Shown here one piece after another: positions 43,476 through 51,860 of a DNA stretch of 64,000 bases; position 1 is the first letter of the stretch; every line of letters starts with the position of its first letter. The notes under the pieces were generated by a model that saw nothing but the letters and a program-made list of their open reading frames with translations, was not told the DNA's origin and did no database searches. The stretch comes from Deltaproteobacteria bacterium (GTDB lineage: Bacteria; Bdellovibrionota; Bdellovibrionia; Bdellovibrionales; Bdellovibrionaceae): assembly GCA_013286585.1 (NCBI GenBank), contig JABDFK010000003.1, forward strand, positions 1 to 64,000. Direction: 5' to 3'. The position numbers and the translations under genes were made by a program.

Positions 43476-43946
43476 TTATTTGTTGTGGTAGGGAAGATTT
43501 TTTAAAATCGTGAATGATCGATAGATCTGTTCCAGCGCCACGATTTGGGCCACCTGGTGATTCATCACAAACGGAGCCAAACTGAGTTTAACCAGCGCGC
43601 GTTTTTTCAGTTCTTCACCGACACCGAAGGCTCCGCCGATGATCCACACGCAGCGCTTTTTCCCACTCATAAGAGCCTTTTGAACGAGCTCTGAAAACTC
43701 TAAGCTATCCAGAGATTTCCCCTTTTCGTCAAAAAGCACGACAAAGTCGTCCGGCTGCAAAAACTGGAGTAGCTCTTCGGTCTCTAGTGTCAGTTTTGTG
43801 GAGGCCTCGGCCCTGGACAATTTTTTGGAGGACAGCGCAACGATTTCAATACTCACAAAATGTTTCAACTTCTGAAGGTATATCTGGGTCGCGTCTTCAC
43901 ACCACTTTTCTTTCGATGAAGTGACGTGAAGGAAAACAAATTTCAT
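43476..43946 (-). CDS. rlmH: 23S rRNA pseudouridine-1915 N3-methyltransferase RlmH
   Basis: A SPOUT-class methyltransferase of 156 residues. VLFDEKGKSLDS, CVWIIGGAFGVGEELKKRA and LSLAPFVMNHQVAQIVALEQ then IYRSFTILKNLPYHNK are the conserved SAM-knot segments, ending in the usual LPYH. It begins with an ATGA overlap with the nadD-rsfS fusion gene. The nadD-rsfS-rlmH order is widely conserved. Confidence 0.95.
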   Translation of the reverse strand: MKFVFLHVTSSKEKWCEDATQIYLQKLKHFVSIEIVALSSKKLSRAEASTKLTLETEELLQFLQPDDFVVLFDEKGKSLDSLEFSELVQKALMSGKKRCVWIIGGAFGVGEELKKRALVKLSLAPFVMNHQVAQIVALEQIYRSFTILKNLPYHNK

Positions 43947-44968
43947 CGCGCTGGTTCTTTAAGGCCCAAATCTTTGGCCTCGGTCCAAAGTTTCTCAATG
44001 CTGTATTCTTGTCGAACGAAGTCGTAAAAGATGTGTACAATCAGCGAGCCGTAATCCACCACGACCCATCGACCTTCGTCCAATCCTTCAACACCTTGCG
44101 GATAGAGATTGTATTCTTCTTTCACCGCTTGCATGAGATTCTCTGCCAATGATGAAGCATGTCTGGTGCTGGTTCCAGAAGTCACCACGGCGAATTCCGC
44201 CGGTGCCGAAAGATTTCTTAGGTCAAAGCCACGAACAGCAATGGATTTTTTGGTCAGAAGGAACTCTCCGCAAAACTTAGTGAAGGACTCAAAGTCGCCC
44301 ACCTTTTCTTTAGACGGACTGTAGAGCCCCTGCTTCTTAATGTAGCCTTCCACGGACAACGGAACGTATTTTTCGACGCTCTTGCCTGTGCGAATCCACT
44401 TGCGAATCTCTGAAGCCGAAACCTCAATGTCTTTCATTCGTATGAACTGAATATTGCGGCCAGTTTTCAATTCGATAAAATTAAAATCGAACTCTTCCAC
44501 CAAATCACGAATGGGCGCAGGCAGTTCCTCGACAGACTCTGGAAAGCTAAATCCGGGCCGGGAAGTCACAATTAAATTGGCCTCCGTCAGTATTCCCGTG
44601 ATGTCTTTCCACTGCTGAAGCTCGTCCAGCTTGTCCATACCGACGATCAAGTACAGATCATCGGCGTCCACTTTTTTACGAAGTTCTTTGATGGTGTTGA
44701 TCGTGTAAGACTTTCCGCCCCGACGGATCTCTTGGTCGTCGACCAGGAATTCGTCACCCCAAGAAGCCACTGCTAAACGAGTCATCTCTAAACGCTGTTC
44801 TGCTGTCGGTCCTTCCAGCTGAGCCTTGAGCGGATTCTGTGCCGCGGGTACCACGTGAATTTTAGATAGGCCTGCTTTTTTGAAAACCTCCTGCAAGAGA
44901 CCTATGTGTCCCATGTGCGGGGGATTGAACGTTCCGCCAAATATTCCAATTCGTTTTCCAGTTTTCAT
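43943..44968 (-). CDS. nadD: NadD-RsfS fusion: nicotinate-nucleotide adenylyltransferase plus ribosome silencing factor
   Basis: One 341-residue frame holds two proteins that are usually separate. Residues about 5-215 are NadD: IGIFGGTFNPPHMGHIGLLQ, YLIVGMDKLDELQQWKD, and IEVSASEIRKWIRTGKS with YVPLSVEGYIKKQGLY. Residues about 225-335 are RsfS: IAVRGFDLRNLSAPAEFAVV with TSGTSTRHASSLAENL, and GRWVVVDYGSLIVHIFYDF then VRQEYSIEKLW. RsfS binds L14 and blocks subunit joining on starvation. No stop codon or frame change separates them. The start is ATG 44968, or GTG 44971. Confidence 0.92.
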   Translation of the reverse strand: MKTGKRIGIFGGTFNPPHMGHIGLLQEVFKKAGLSKIHVVPAAQNPLKAQLEGPTAEQRLEMTRLAVASWGDEFLVDDQEIRRGGKSYTINTIKELRKKVDADDLYLIVGMDKLDELQQWKDITGILTEANLIVTSRPGFSFPESVEELPAPIRDLVEEFDFNFIELKTGRNIQFIRMKDIEVSASEIRKWIRTGKSVEKYVPLSVEGYIKKQGLYSPSKEKVGDFESFTKFCGEFLLTKKSIAVRGFDLRNLSAPAEFAVVTSGTSTRHASSLAENLMQAVKEEYNLYPQGVEGLDEGRWVVVDYGSLIVHIFYDFVRQEYSIEKLWTEAKDLGLKEPAR

Positions 44969-44980
44969 CACAACCCCAAT

Positions 44981-46006
44981 TTATTCTTCAGCAAAAACCA
45001 ATTTGGATAGCTCTTTCATGAGCTGGTCCATATTTTTTCCAGTGACGGCTGAAACCGTGAGCGGAGTCGACTTAGTTTCTGTTTTGAATTTTTTCACCAG
45101 ACGCTCCAGCTGATCTGCGGGAACGCTGTCGATTTTATTAAGAACTACCAGCTGTGGCCTTGTCGACAGAGGAAAGAATCCTTCTTTTTCCTTGTTCGCG
45201 GAATCGTACGCTTCCAACTCAAAATTGATGTCTTTGTAGTCTTGCAATGGATCGCCAGAGGCAATTCCCGTGGCATCAATCATATGCACAAACAGGCGCG
45301 TGCGCTCAATGTGCTTCAAGAATTGAATTCCCAGCCCCGCGCCCTCAGAGGCGCCCTTGATCAGTCCAGGAATGTCAGCCACCACGAAACTTCTGAAGTC
45401 CCCGGCTCTCACGACTCCCAAATGCGGAGTCAGCGTCGTGAATGGATAGTCCGCAATTTTCGGCTTGGCCGCTGAAATGCGAGAAATCAACGTCGACTTT
45501 CCTGCATTGGGGAAACCAATAATTCCGACATCGGCGATCAGCTTGAGTTCAAGAAGGACTTCCTCTTCTTTACCTGGTTCGCCGGGTTGTGCGTGTTCTG
45601 GCGCTTGGTTCACAGAATTCTTGAAAAACCAGTTCCCTTTGCCGCCCCGACCACCCTTAAGAAGTAAAAATTCTTGCACATCAGTCATATCAACAATGAT
45701 TTGGCCTTCGGGATTTCTAAGAATGGTTCCCGGGGGCACCTGGAGAAAACAATCCATTCCATCAGCACCGGTCTGATTGTCGTTGCCACCGGCACCGCCG
45801 TTGCGACCGTGATATTTTTTATTGGATTTAAAGTCCACCAGTGAGTTCAGGCTTCGATTCACTTTTAGAACGACATCGCCACCACGACCGCCGTCGCCAC
45901 CATCGGGTCCACCCCTGGGCGCCATAGATTCGCGCCGGAAAGAGACCTTTCCAGGACCGCCGTGACCGCTAGCAATTTTGATTTTTACTTCATCAATGAA
46001 TTTCAT
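44981..46006 (-). CDS. obg: GTPase Obg (CgtA)
   Basis: Essential GTPase in 50S assembly and stress response. The glycine-rich Obg fold is at residues 1-158 (ASGHGGPGKVSFRRESMAPR, then GGPDGGDGGRGGDVVL). The G domain has G1 GFPNAGKSTLISRIS, G3 DIPGLIKGASEGAGLG and G4 LNKID. The 341 residues end soon after the G domain. It lies 10 bp before nadD-rsfS and downstream of rplU-rpmA, the standard order. Confidence 0.96.
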   Translation of the reverse strand: MKFIDEVKIKIASGHGGPGKVSFRRESMAPRGGPDGGDGGRGGDVVLKVNRSLNSLVDFKSNKKYHGRNGGAGGNDNQTGADGMDCFLQVPPGTILRNPEGQIIVDMTDVQEFLLLKGGRGGKGNWFFKNSVNQAPEHAQPGEPGKEEEVLLELKLIADVGIIGFPNAGKSTLISRISAAKPKIADYPFTTLTPHLGVVRAGDFRSFVVADIPGLIKGASEGAGLGIQFLKHIERTRLFVHMIDATGIASGDPLQDYKDINFELEAYDSANKEKEGFFPLSTRPQLVVLNKIDSVPADQLERLVKKFKTETKSTPLTVSAVTGKNMDQLMKELSKLVFAEE

Positions 46007-46022
46007 AAGCCCTAATAAAAAA

Positions 46023-46044
46023 AGGAGTCCTGTCTGGGACTCCT
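46023..46044 (-). terminator. Terminator between rpmA and obg
   Basis: An 8-bp perfect stem (AGGAGTCC/GGACTCCT, 6-nt loop) followed on the minus strand by seven T. It should end the ribosomal-protein transcript or attenuate it before obg, which starts 16 nt later. Confidence 0.75.
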
Positions 46045-46119
46045 GTCTTAGCTGTGTTTCCTTGTTTCCTTAAGCGAATAATCCACTTCGGCCCATTTAG
46101 AAAAATGGTCGAGTAGGAA

Positions 46120-46377
46120 TTACACTTTCGGATAAACGCTGATTTTGAATTTCTCTTTAGAAAAACGTTCGAATTTAACCAAACCATCAATCAAAGAAAA
46201 AATCGTATGATCGCGACCAATTCCAACATTGGTACCAGTTTGGAAAACAGTTCCACGCTGACGAACCAAAATTGTTCCCGCATTGACGAGTTGTCCACCA
46301 AAACGCTTAACACCCAGTCGTTTACTGTGCGAATCGCGTCCGTTCTTGGTCGAGCCACCGGCCTTCTTACTTGCCAT
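46120..46377 (-). CDS. rpmA: 50S ribosomal protein L27
   Basis: The L27 N-terminal tail reaches the peptidyl transferase centre. The product starts [20 protein letters not shown] and continues [20 protein letters not shown], the diagnostic sequence, at 85 residues. It lies 30 bp downstream of rplU on the same strand. Confidence 0.97.
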   Translation of the reverse strand: MASKKAGGSTKNGRDSHSKRLGVKRFGGQLVNAGTILVRQRGTVFQTGTNVGIGRDHTIFSLIDGLVKFERFSKEKFKISVYPKV

Positions 46378-46407
46378 TTTAACCTCCTCAGAGCTGCCTT
46401 CGGCAGC

Positions 46408-46950
46408 TTATTTCTTAGCTGTCTTCTTTGCGCCAGAAGCTTTTTTAGCTTTGGACGCTTTCGCTGCAGGCTTCTTAGCTGATTTTGGCGCAGGCTTAGC
46501 TTTTTTAGCCGCCTTTGCTTCTTTAGCCAAATTTCCACCCGGTGTTTTCGCCACTTTCACGGAGCGCTCGGCAATACGAGCCGCCCGAGCTTGATCCACA
46601 TCAACCACTTTGGCCGACAAATCCGTTTTCGCTGTTTTTCCATCCATAGAAATCGCTTTTACAAACAATTCTGTGAATGGCTGACGATGAGTTTTAAATC
46701 GACGATATCCTTGTCGACGTTTCTTCTTGAAGATAATGACTTTGCGATCTTTAGTTTGCTTAGTCACAACGACTGTCACTGCTGCATTCTTTACAACAGG
46801 TTGACCCAATACAGGAGTCTCTCCGCCGACCATCAAAATATCAGTCAATTCAAACTCTGAGCCTAGTTTTTGCTCCAATTTTTCAACACGGATCACATCA
46901 CCGGGTTGAACACGATACTGCTTACCGCCTGTGCGAATAATGGCGTACAT
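46408..46950 (-). CDS. rplU: 50S ribosomal protein L21 with long basic tail
   Basis: Residues 1-102 or so are L21 (MYAIIRTGGKQYRVQPGDVI ... ILMVGGETPVLGQP ... KVIIFKKKRRQGYRRFKTHR then QPFTELFVKAI). The remaining 75 residues form a tail rich in Ala and Lys (KEAKAAKKAKPAPKSAKKPA and on) that is absent from the usual protein of about 103 residues. The tail resembles histone H1 C-terminal segments and may bind rRNA or DNA. It is first gene of the rplU-rpmA pair, with a good promoter upstream. Confidence 0.95.
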   Translation of the reverse strand: MYAIIRTGGKQYRVQPGDVIRVEKLEQKLGSEFELTDILMVGGETPVLGQPVVKNAAVTVVVTKQTKDRKVIIFKKKRRQGYRRFKTHRQPFTELFVKAISMDGKTAKTDLSAKVVDVDQARAARIAERSVKVAKTPGGNLAKEAKAAKKAKPAPKSAKKPAAKASKAKKASGAKKTAKK

Positions 46951-46976
46951 ATAGGGACCTCCGCTTGCAAGACTCG

Positions 46977-47007
46977 AATATCTGCCATTGCGCGTTTACA
47001 ATGTCAA
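46977..47007 (-). promoter_or_regulatory. Predicted promoter for rplU-rpmA
   Basis: On the minus strand a perfect TTGACA (47007-47002) is followed 19 bp later by GATATT (46982-46977), 27 bp before the rplU start. The spacing is slightly long; the -35 match is full. Confidence 0.5.
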
Positions 47008-47084
47008 CAAGGGGTCTGAAATTAATTGGGCGGCACCAAAAATGCAAAAAGCTGGGGTTAGCGCCGCCAGCTCAGCTTTAGAAG

Positions 47085-47117
47085 GGACCTCGCTCCGGTT
47101 ACAAACGAAGGAGGTCC
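47085..47117 (+). promoter_or_regulatory. Ribosome-binding-site-sequestering hairpin
   Basis: GGACCTC (47085-47091) pairs perfectly with GAGGTCC (47111-47117), which contains most of the AAGGAGG Shine-Dalgarno (47108-47114) of the small peptide gene. A further stem, AGCTGG/CCAGCT, lies just upstream (about 47050-47072). Confidence 0.6.
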
Positions 47118-47119
47118 GA

Positions 47120-47242
47120 ATGACGGATTTTCCCGTGACCCAACGTCATTGGAGTATTCGGCAGGTTTTGAAATTACTTAAGCAGATTTTGTTGCTGACC
47201 TGGTTAGTGATTAAAATTATTAAGGAAATTTTAAATCTATAG
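47120..47242 (+). CDS. Small hydrophobic cationic peptide, type I toxin-like
   Basis: A 40-residue peptide: MTDFPVTQRHWSIRQ, then an amphipathic/hydrophobic Leu/Ile-rich helix with regularly spaced Lys (VLKLLKQILLLTWLVIKIIK). AAGGAGG lies 5 nt before the ATG, an ideal site, but is held in the hairpin at 47085-47117. Short membrane-active helices with a locked ribosome binding site are typical of type I toxins such as TisB. An antisense RNA was not identified. It may instead be a harmless small membrane protein. It lies between rplU and a porin gene. Confidence 0.55.
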   Translation: MTDFPVTQRHWSIRQVLKLLKQILLLTWLVIKIIKEILNL

Positions 47243-47351
47243 GTCTGCTTTGGTTTTCCCGCGATGACTTCAACGTCGTTACAAAGTCGCTGTGAAACTA
47301 ACCTAATTGGAGAGTGGTACCTTCGGGCTGGCGGCGCCCTTCCCAAAAACA

Positions 47352-47378
47352 AAAACCCCAGCTTGCGGCCAGGGTTTT
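47352..47378 (-). terminator. Terminator of the leftward porin gene
   Basis: On the minus strand AAAACCCT and GGGGTTTT flank an inner short stem and are followed by TTTGTTTTTGG. It lies 26 bp after the porin stop codon. Confidence 0.75.
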
Positions 47379-47403
47379 CATCGAAACGGTTTCTATGAAA
47401 TAA

Positions 47404-48579
47404 TTATTTCAAGAAATCGCCAACGTAACGGATACCAGCGTACATTGCTGAATCTGTTACAGAGGCATTTGTTTGGCCAGTGTAGTTGCTGTTTCCTGCA
47501 TAGCTAGTTGCAGAGCTCAGATAGGCCAACTCGTAACGGAATGGGTCTGTTGCGTTTTTCTTGTATTCAGCTGCCAAAGACCAGTTCATGACTGAATCTG
47601 ATGCATCTGAAGTTGCTGTCGCTGCAGTTTGGAAACCTTGGCGAGAAGTAGACTCAAGTTTCACCCATGGAGTCCAATTGCCCATGTTGTATCTTGCAGT
47701 CACAACAGCCGAGGTCACAACTTGGTTGTTTCCAAGAAGAGAAGCGTTTGTCACCGTGATGCTGTCGTAGTCCAATGTGAATTTCCAGTCGTCCATTTTA
47801 TAAGAAAGACCAACTGTGAGTGGAGTTGTCGCAATCGCACCTTTAGCTACAGAAGTTGCTCCAAAACCAGCCGCAGACATAGCGTTACCCGGCAGGGTGT
47901 GGTAACTCACGCGAAGACCGACATTGCCGAAAGTTCCAGCGTACCAAACGCCGGCGCCCATACGTACGCTGTCTGTCGCTGTCGTATTGTTGAAGAACGG
48001 AACGCCCACTTTTTGAGTGTCAGAAATTTGGTATTGAACCTGAGCTCCCAAAACGTAAAGAGTGGAAAGGTTACCCATAGCCAAGAAGTACTCATCGCCT
48101 GGGTTTTCTTGACCCTCAAAACCGCCGAGACCAATATCAGCCAATTTACCAACATTCACTGTCACCATGTCAGTGATTTTTGCATCGCCTTCAGCCCATT
48201 GAACGAAGTCATTGGGTCCAGTTTGCGGATAAGAACCTGCAACAAGCGCTTTCGTTTGCGATGGATTGATGAATGTTCCCGCTGGTGCCCCTGCGCCTGT
48301 TTTTGTCGAGTTGGCATTGGTTCCGTCACTCACGGTTTGAGATCCTGCTGCGAAGCTCAATGGATTAAGAGCCGCTTTGAAGCTAACGCCTTCGCCCAAT
48401 TTGCCGTCGCCAGTGATGAACATACGAGAAAAGGCAAAGCCGCTTCCGTATTGAGTTTGAGAACTGAGCTGGCTGTTACTTTGACCAGATATATAGTCAT
48501 ATCGCGTATCCACTCCTAAACCCGCGAATGCTGGTGTTGCTATCGCAACCACTGCTGCTAATGCTAAAAGTTTTCTCAT
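47404..48579 (-). CDS. Outer membrane porin-like beta-barrel protein
   Basis: A 391-residue exported protein: signal peptide MRKLLALAAVVAIATPAFA, then about sixteen amphipathic strands with aromatic girdles (YALGAQVQYQI-type, VGLRVSYHTL, WTPWVKLEST, FRYELAYLSS) and a C-terminal strand MYAGIRYVGDFLK. The length fits a 16-stranded porin. It is one of two divergent porin genes here. It has its own terminator and a good ribosome binding site (GGAGG), consistent with high expression. Confidence 0.75.
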   Translation of the reverse strand: MRKLLALAAVVAIATPAFAGLGVDTRYDYISGQSNSQLSSQTQYGSGFAFSRMFITGDGKLGEGVSFKAALNPLSFAAGSQTVSDGTNANSTKTGAGAPAGTFINPSQTKALVAGSYPQTGPNDFVQWAEGDAKITDMVTVNVGKLADIGLGGFEGQENPGDEYFLAMGNLSTLYVLGAQVQYQISDTQKVGVPFFNNTTATDSVRMGAGVWYAGTFGNVGLRVSYHTLPGNAMSAAGFGATSVAKGAIATTPLTVGLSYKMDDWKFTLDYDSITVTNASLLGNNQVVTSAVVTARYNMGNWTPWVKLESTSRQGFQTAATATSDASDSVMNWSLAAEYKKNATDPFRYELAYLSSATSYAGNSNYTGQTNASVTDSAMYAGIRYVGDFLK

Positions 48580-48645
48580 GATGCCTCCTCCATGTTAAAT
48601 GGGCATTAATAGTTATCTAGATTCCTAGACTTTTGTTACCTCCTG

Positions 48646-48674
48646 ATTAAGCAATAAGGTCTGTGCTAAGCCAA
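48646..48674 (-). promoter_or_regulatory. Predicted promoter for the leftward porin gene
   Basis: TTGGCT (48674-48669) and CTTAAT (48651-48646) are 17 bp apart on the minus strand, giving a leader of about 60 nt. The rest of the 306-bp divergent gap (48580-48885) holds an inverted TTGTCC/GGACAA pair at 48796-48818 that could be an operator for the rightward gene. Confidence 0.4.
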
Positions 48675-48885
48675 GTATTCTTTTTGTATTGGAATTTCTG
48701 AGGGGTCTTGCGTTATTGGGTTATGTTACGTTGCTATTTTTGGCGGCGATTTCTGGCCGCGTTTGGTGTTTTTTTGCAACAAAGATCTGTTTGGGTTGTC
48801 CTAACAGACCTCGGACAATGACCTGACAAAACTTTCTTTGCCGAAAATTCCATTCTCCATAACAACTGTTTTTAAGGAGACAATC

Positions 48886-50259
48886 ATGCAGAAAAAAATT
48901 CTAGGTTCAATGTTGGTGCTGACTTTTTTGGGCGCGATCACGGCCTCTGCGAGTGTGAATCTCGTCGATAAGGGGGATTGGAAGTTTGATGTCTACGGAT
49001 TTGCTCAGACAGATATGACTCAAGACTCTACTCGTAGCTTTAATGAAGTTATCGGCAATAGCTCGGTTTCACGGCCCAATACACTGGCTGGTGACAATGG
49101 TCGCACCGCCGACTCCATTCGCAACAGCCGCTTGGGATTTATTGCAACTGCTCCTGTTCAGAATGGATGGAAAGCCAAGGGTGTTCTAGAATACGACTTA
49201 CTTGGTTATGACCCTTACGCCAATGTCAGCCCGCCCACCAATTCTGAAGCTAGCTTTTCTCAAAATCCTACCATGCGTGTGCGCCACAGCTACTTCAACG
49301 CGGAAAAAGATGGGCTACGAATCCTTGCCGGACAAACTTGGAGTCTTTTCGGCTGGCAACCTTATTATTTCCCGGCAGTTTTGTCGGTGGCACCTGAAGC
49401 TGGGGAGCTCTATCAACGAACCGCTCAGTTCGGCGCGATCGAAACTTGCGCTGTTGGTGAAAATGGTCAGCTTCAAACTGGAGTGTCCATGGAGCGTCCC
49501 TCGCAAAAAGATTCCAACATGCCGAACTTCAACATTGGTGTTCGCTACTCTTTAGATAGCTACAAAACAGCCGTGGCCTCTTCTTATGGGGACTATGGAC
49601 TGCAGCCGCTAAGCATTGGGATCTCTGGAACGTTCCGACAGTTTGAAACTTTTCAGACTGGCGGTTCAATGTATTCACAAATCAAACAGAATGCTTCAGC
49701 TATTGCTGTGGACACTTTGATTCCGATCCATACGAATTCCGATGCGAAATCGCCGGGGAACTCTTTGTCTATTTCTGCGGAGTTTACATCGGGAACTGGT
49801 ATTGCGGATGAACTCTCTGGCTGGACTGGCGGTATGACTGGCGGTACGGCGTTCAGCACCTCCACCCCTTGGACCAACACGAATTTGGACGCTGGATTCA
49901 TGTATTTTGATGCGGCTGGAAATGCCAATTTAATTCAGCTCTCCACTTTCAACGTGGCCTTGCAATATGTTTTACCCACAGAGATGAAGCAAAACGTGAA
50001 CGTCGGAATGGCCCAAACTAGCAGCAATCTGAATTCTTTCACTGTGACTGCTGGGGGCACGGTCGCGGGCGGCAACGGCATCGGTGCGGTCACTAATGTC
50101 TATGACAAAGTGACCAATCAATTCGTGAACTACTGGGTGGATTGCACGGATCAAATCCGTTTGGGCGCTGAAGTCAGCACACAAACCACTCACTATGTGT
50201 CGGACGGAATGACCACGACGAACAATCGGGCGCAAATCACTGCGCTGTATCGATTTTAG
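48886..50259 (+). CDS. Outer membrane porin (DcaP-like)
   Basis: A 457-residue exported protein: signal peptide MQKKILGSMLVLTFLGAITA then SAS, followed by FDVYGFAQTDMTQDS and TADSIRNSRLGFIATAPVQN, then WKAKGVLEYDLLGYD and RHSYFNAEKDGLRILAGQTW, the strand/loop pattern of the DcaP trimeric porin family. The C terminus ends in RAQITALYRF, the usual terminal Phe. The ATG at 48886 has AAGGAG about 7 nt upstream. It probably allows passage of anionic solutes (family inference). Confidence 0.8.
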   Translation: MQKKILGSMLVLTFLGAITASASVNLVDKGDWKFDVYGFAQTDMTQDSTRSFNEVIGNSSVSRPNTLAGDNGRTADSIRNSRLGFIATAPVQNGWKAKGVLEYDLLGYDPYANVSPPTNSEASFSQNPTMRVRHSYFNAEKDGLRILAGQTWSLFGWQPYYFPAVLSVAPEAGELYQRTAQFGAIETCAVGENGQLQTGVSMERPSQKDSNMPNFNIGVRYSLDSYKTAVASSYGDYGLQPLSIGISGTFRQFETFQTGGSMYSQIKQNASAIAVDTLIPIHTNSDAKSPGNSLSISAEFTSGTGIADELSGWTGGMTGGTAFSTSTPWTNTNLDAGFMYFDAAGNANLIQLSTFNVALQYVLPTEMKQNVNVGMAQTSSNLNSFTVTAGGTVAGGNGIGAVTNVYDKVTNQFVNYWVDCTDQIRLGAEVSTQTTHYVSDGMTTTNNRAQITALYRF

Positions 50260-50270
50260 TTTCAAGCGAC

Positions 50271-50288
50271 GGGCAGGATCCCCTGCCC
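50271..50288. terminator. Bidirectional hairpin between converging porin and RNase genes
   Basis: A perfect 7-bp GC-rich stem (GGGCAGG/CCTGCCC, 4-nt loop), 11 bp after the porin stop and directly next to the RNase stop. T-tracts are weak on both sides. Confidence 0.5.
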
Positions 50289-51803
50289 TTACTTAATGAA
50301 AATTTCGTATTGCTCGATATGGTAGGTGGGTTCGATCTTGAATTGCACCGAGCGGCCGAGCTTGGCCTCTGTGAAGGCTAATGTTTCGGCTTCGACCTCG
50401 TAGATCCAGTCAATAACGTCGGCGTGGCAGTGCACGTTGATCAGGGATTTTTTGTTCTCTAGCTGCGATAAATCGCGCTCAAGCTCGCGAAAGATTTCGT
50501 TGGCCACGGTGGTTTTGCGTTTGATGTAGCCTTTGCCCTCGCAATAAGAGCAGGGCTCACACAAGGTTTTGATTAGACTTGGGCGCGTGCGCTTACGGGT
50601 CATTTCAACAAGCCCCAAAGACGACATAGAAACCACGTTGGTCCGAGAACGATCGCGGACCAACTCTTCAGCCAAAACAGAGAGCACTTTTTCCCGGTGA
50701 TTTTCTCGCTCCATATCGATGAAATCGATGATGATGATGCCGCCGGTGTTGCGAATGCGCAGTTGATGCGCAATTTCTTTCACGGCCTCAAGATTGGTTT
50801 TCAAAATGGTCTCTTCCAAGTCTTTTTTGCCGACGTATCGGCCGGTGTTCACGTCGATGACGACGAGTGCTTCGGCCTCATCAATCACGATGTAGCCACC
50901 AGACTTGAGCCAAACTTTTCGATCCATTGATCGGGAGATTTCCATTTCGATGTCGTAGAGATCAAAAAGTGGTTTTTTGTCCTCGTACAAAATGATGTTT
51001 TGTTTATATTTCGGCATCAGCTGCGCCACGAAGTTCTTCACCTTGCGATGAACTTCGACGTCATCCACCCAAACGGCAGTGACGGACTCGTTCATCAGGT
51101 CGCGAAGAGCGCGCTGTTCGACGTCTAGTTCCGCATGAATAGAGCCCACGGATTTTTTCTTTTCGTAATTTTTGAAGACATCTTGGCTGAGTCTTTCTAG
51201 ATAGTCGATGTCGGACTTCAGCTGCTCTTCGCTGGCGCCCTCTCCGGCGGTGCGTACAATGACTCCGCCCGAGTGGCTGATTTTCTGCACGATGAGTTTT
51301 AAGCGCTCGCGCTCGGACTCGTTTTCAATCCGGCGACTGATTCCCAGGTGTCGAACGCTGGGCATATACACCACAAAACGGCCGGGCAAAGACAGATGCG
51401 TCGTGATTCGAGCGCCCTTGGTGCCGATGGGATCTTTCGCCACTTGCACTAAAATATGCTGTCCCTCTTTGATCAAATCTTGAATGGGAACCTTCGGCGG
51501 TTCTGGGATTTTTTCGGCGGCGGGGCCATCCTCTGCGGCACCGTCTTCTTCGTCGTCGGCGAAGCTGTCGTCCACGTCATCGCGGATGTCGCCGACATAC
51601 AGAAACGCCGCTTTTTCTAGACCAATGTCCACAAAGGCGGCTTGCATTCCGGGAAGGACGCGAATCACCTTTCCACGATGGATGGACCCGACCAAGGTAG
51701 GGGAACTTTTCTTTTCAATCTTAAGGTCGGTGATGACTCCACCGTCCAGATAAGCCACGCGCGTTTCCTGAGGTCTGACGTTGATTAAAATTTCAGCTGC
51801 CAC
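50289..51803 (-). CDS. rng: Ribonuclease E/G family endoribonuclease
   Basis: A 504-residue single-strand endoribonuclease for rRNA maturation and mRNA decay. An S1 domain (about 38-120: GSIHRGKVIRVLPGMQAAFV then DIGLEKAAFLYVGD) holds an acidic insertion rich in Asp/Glu. The catalytic domain has the metal-binding aspartates in VVIDVNTGRYVG and IIIIDFIDM, and CEPCSYCEGKGYIKR is the zinc-link. No long C-terminal scaffold follows, so it is closer to RNase G than to full RNase E. Confidence 0.93.
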   Translation of the reverse strand: MAAEILINVRPQETRVAYLDGGVITDLKIEKKSSPTLVGSIHRGKVIRVLPGMQAAFVDIGLEKAAFLYVGDIRDDVDDSFADDEEDGAAEDGPAAEKIPEPPKVPIQDLIKEGQHILVQVAKDPIGTKGARITTHLSLPGRFVVYMPSVRHLGISRRIENESERERLKLIVQKISHSGGVIVRTAGEGASEEQLKSDIDYLERLSQDVFKNYEKKKSVGSIHAELDVEQRALRDLMNESVTAVWVDDVEVHRKVKNFVAQLMPKYKQNIILYEDKKPLFDLYDIEMEISRSMDRKVWLKSGGYIVIDEAEALVVIDVNTGRYVGKKDLEETILKTNLEAVKEIAHQLRIRNTGGIIIIDFIDMERENHREKVLSVLAEELVRDRSRTNVVSMSSLGLVEMTRKRTRPSLIKTLCEPCSYCEGKGYIKRKTTVANEIFRELERDLSQLENKKSLINVHCHADVIDWIYEVEAETLAFTEAKLGRSVQFKIEPTYHIEQYEIFIK

Positions 51804-51860
51804 AAGCGCCCCTTATGTAATTCAATTCCCTGCCGATAAGAGTGTACGTAGGAGTGGCTT

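Noticed and set aside
47629-48519. 296-codon open frame antisense to the porin gene
   Set aside because: Composition has no domain sense; the opposite frame has a signal peptide, beta-barrel pattern, ribosome site and terminator.
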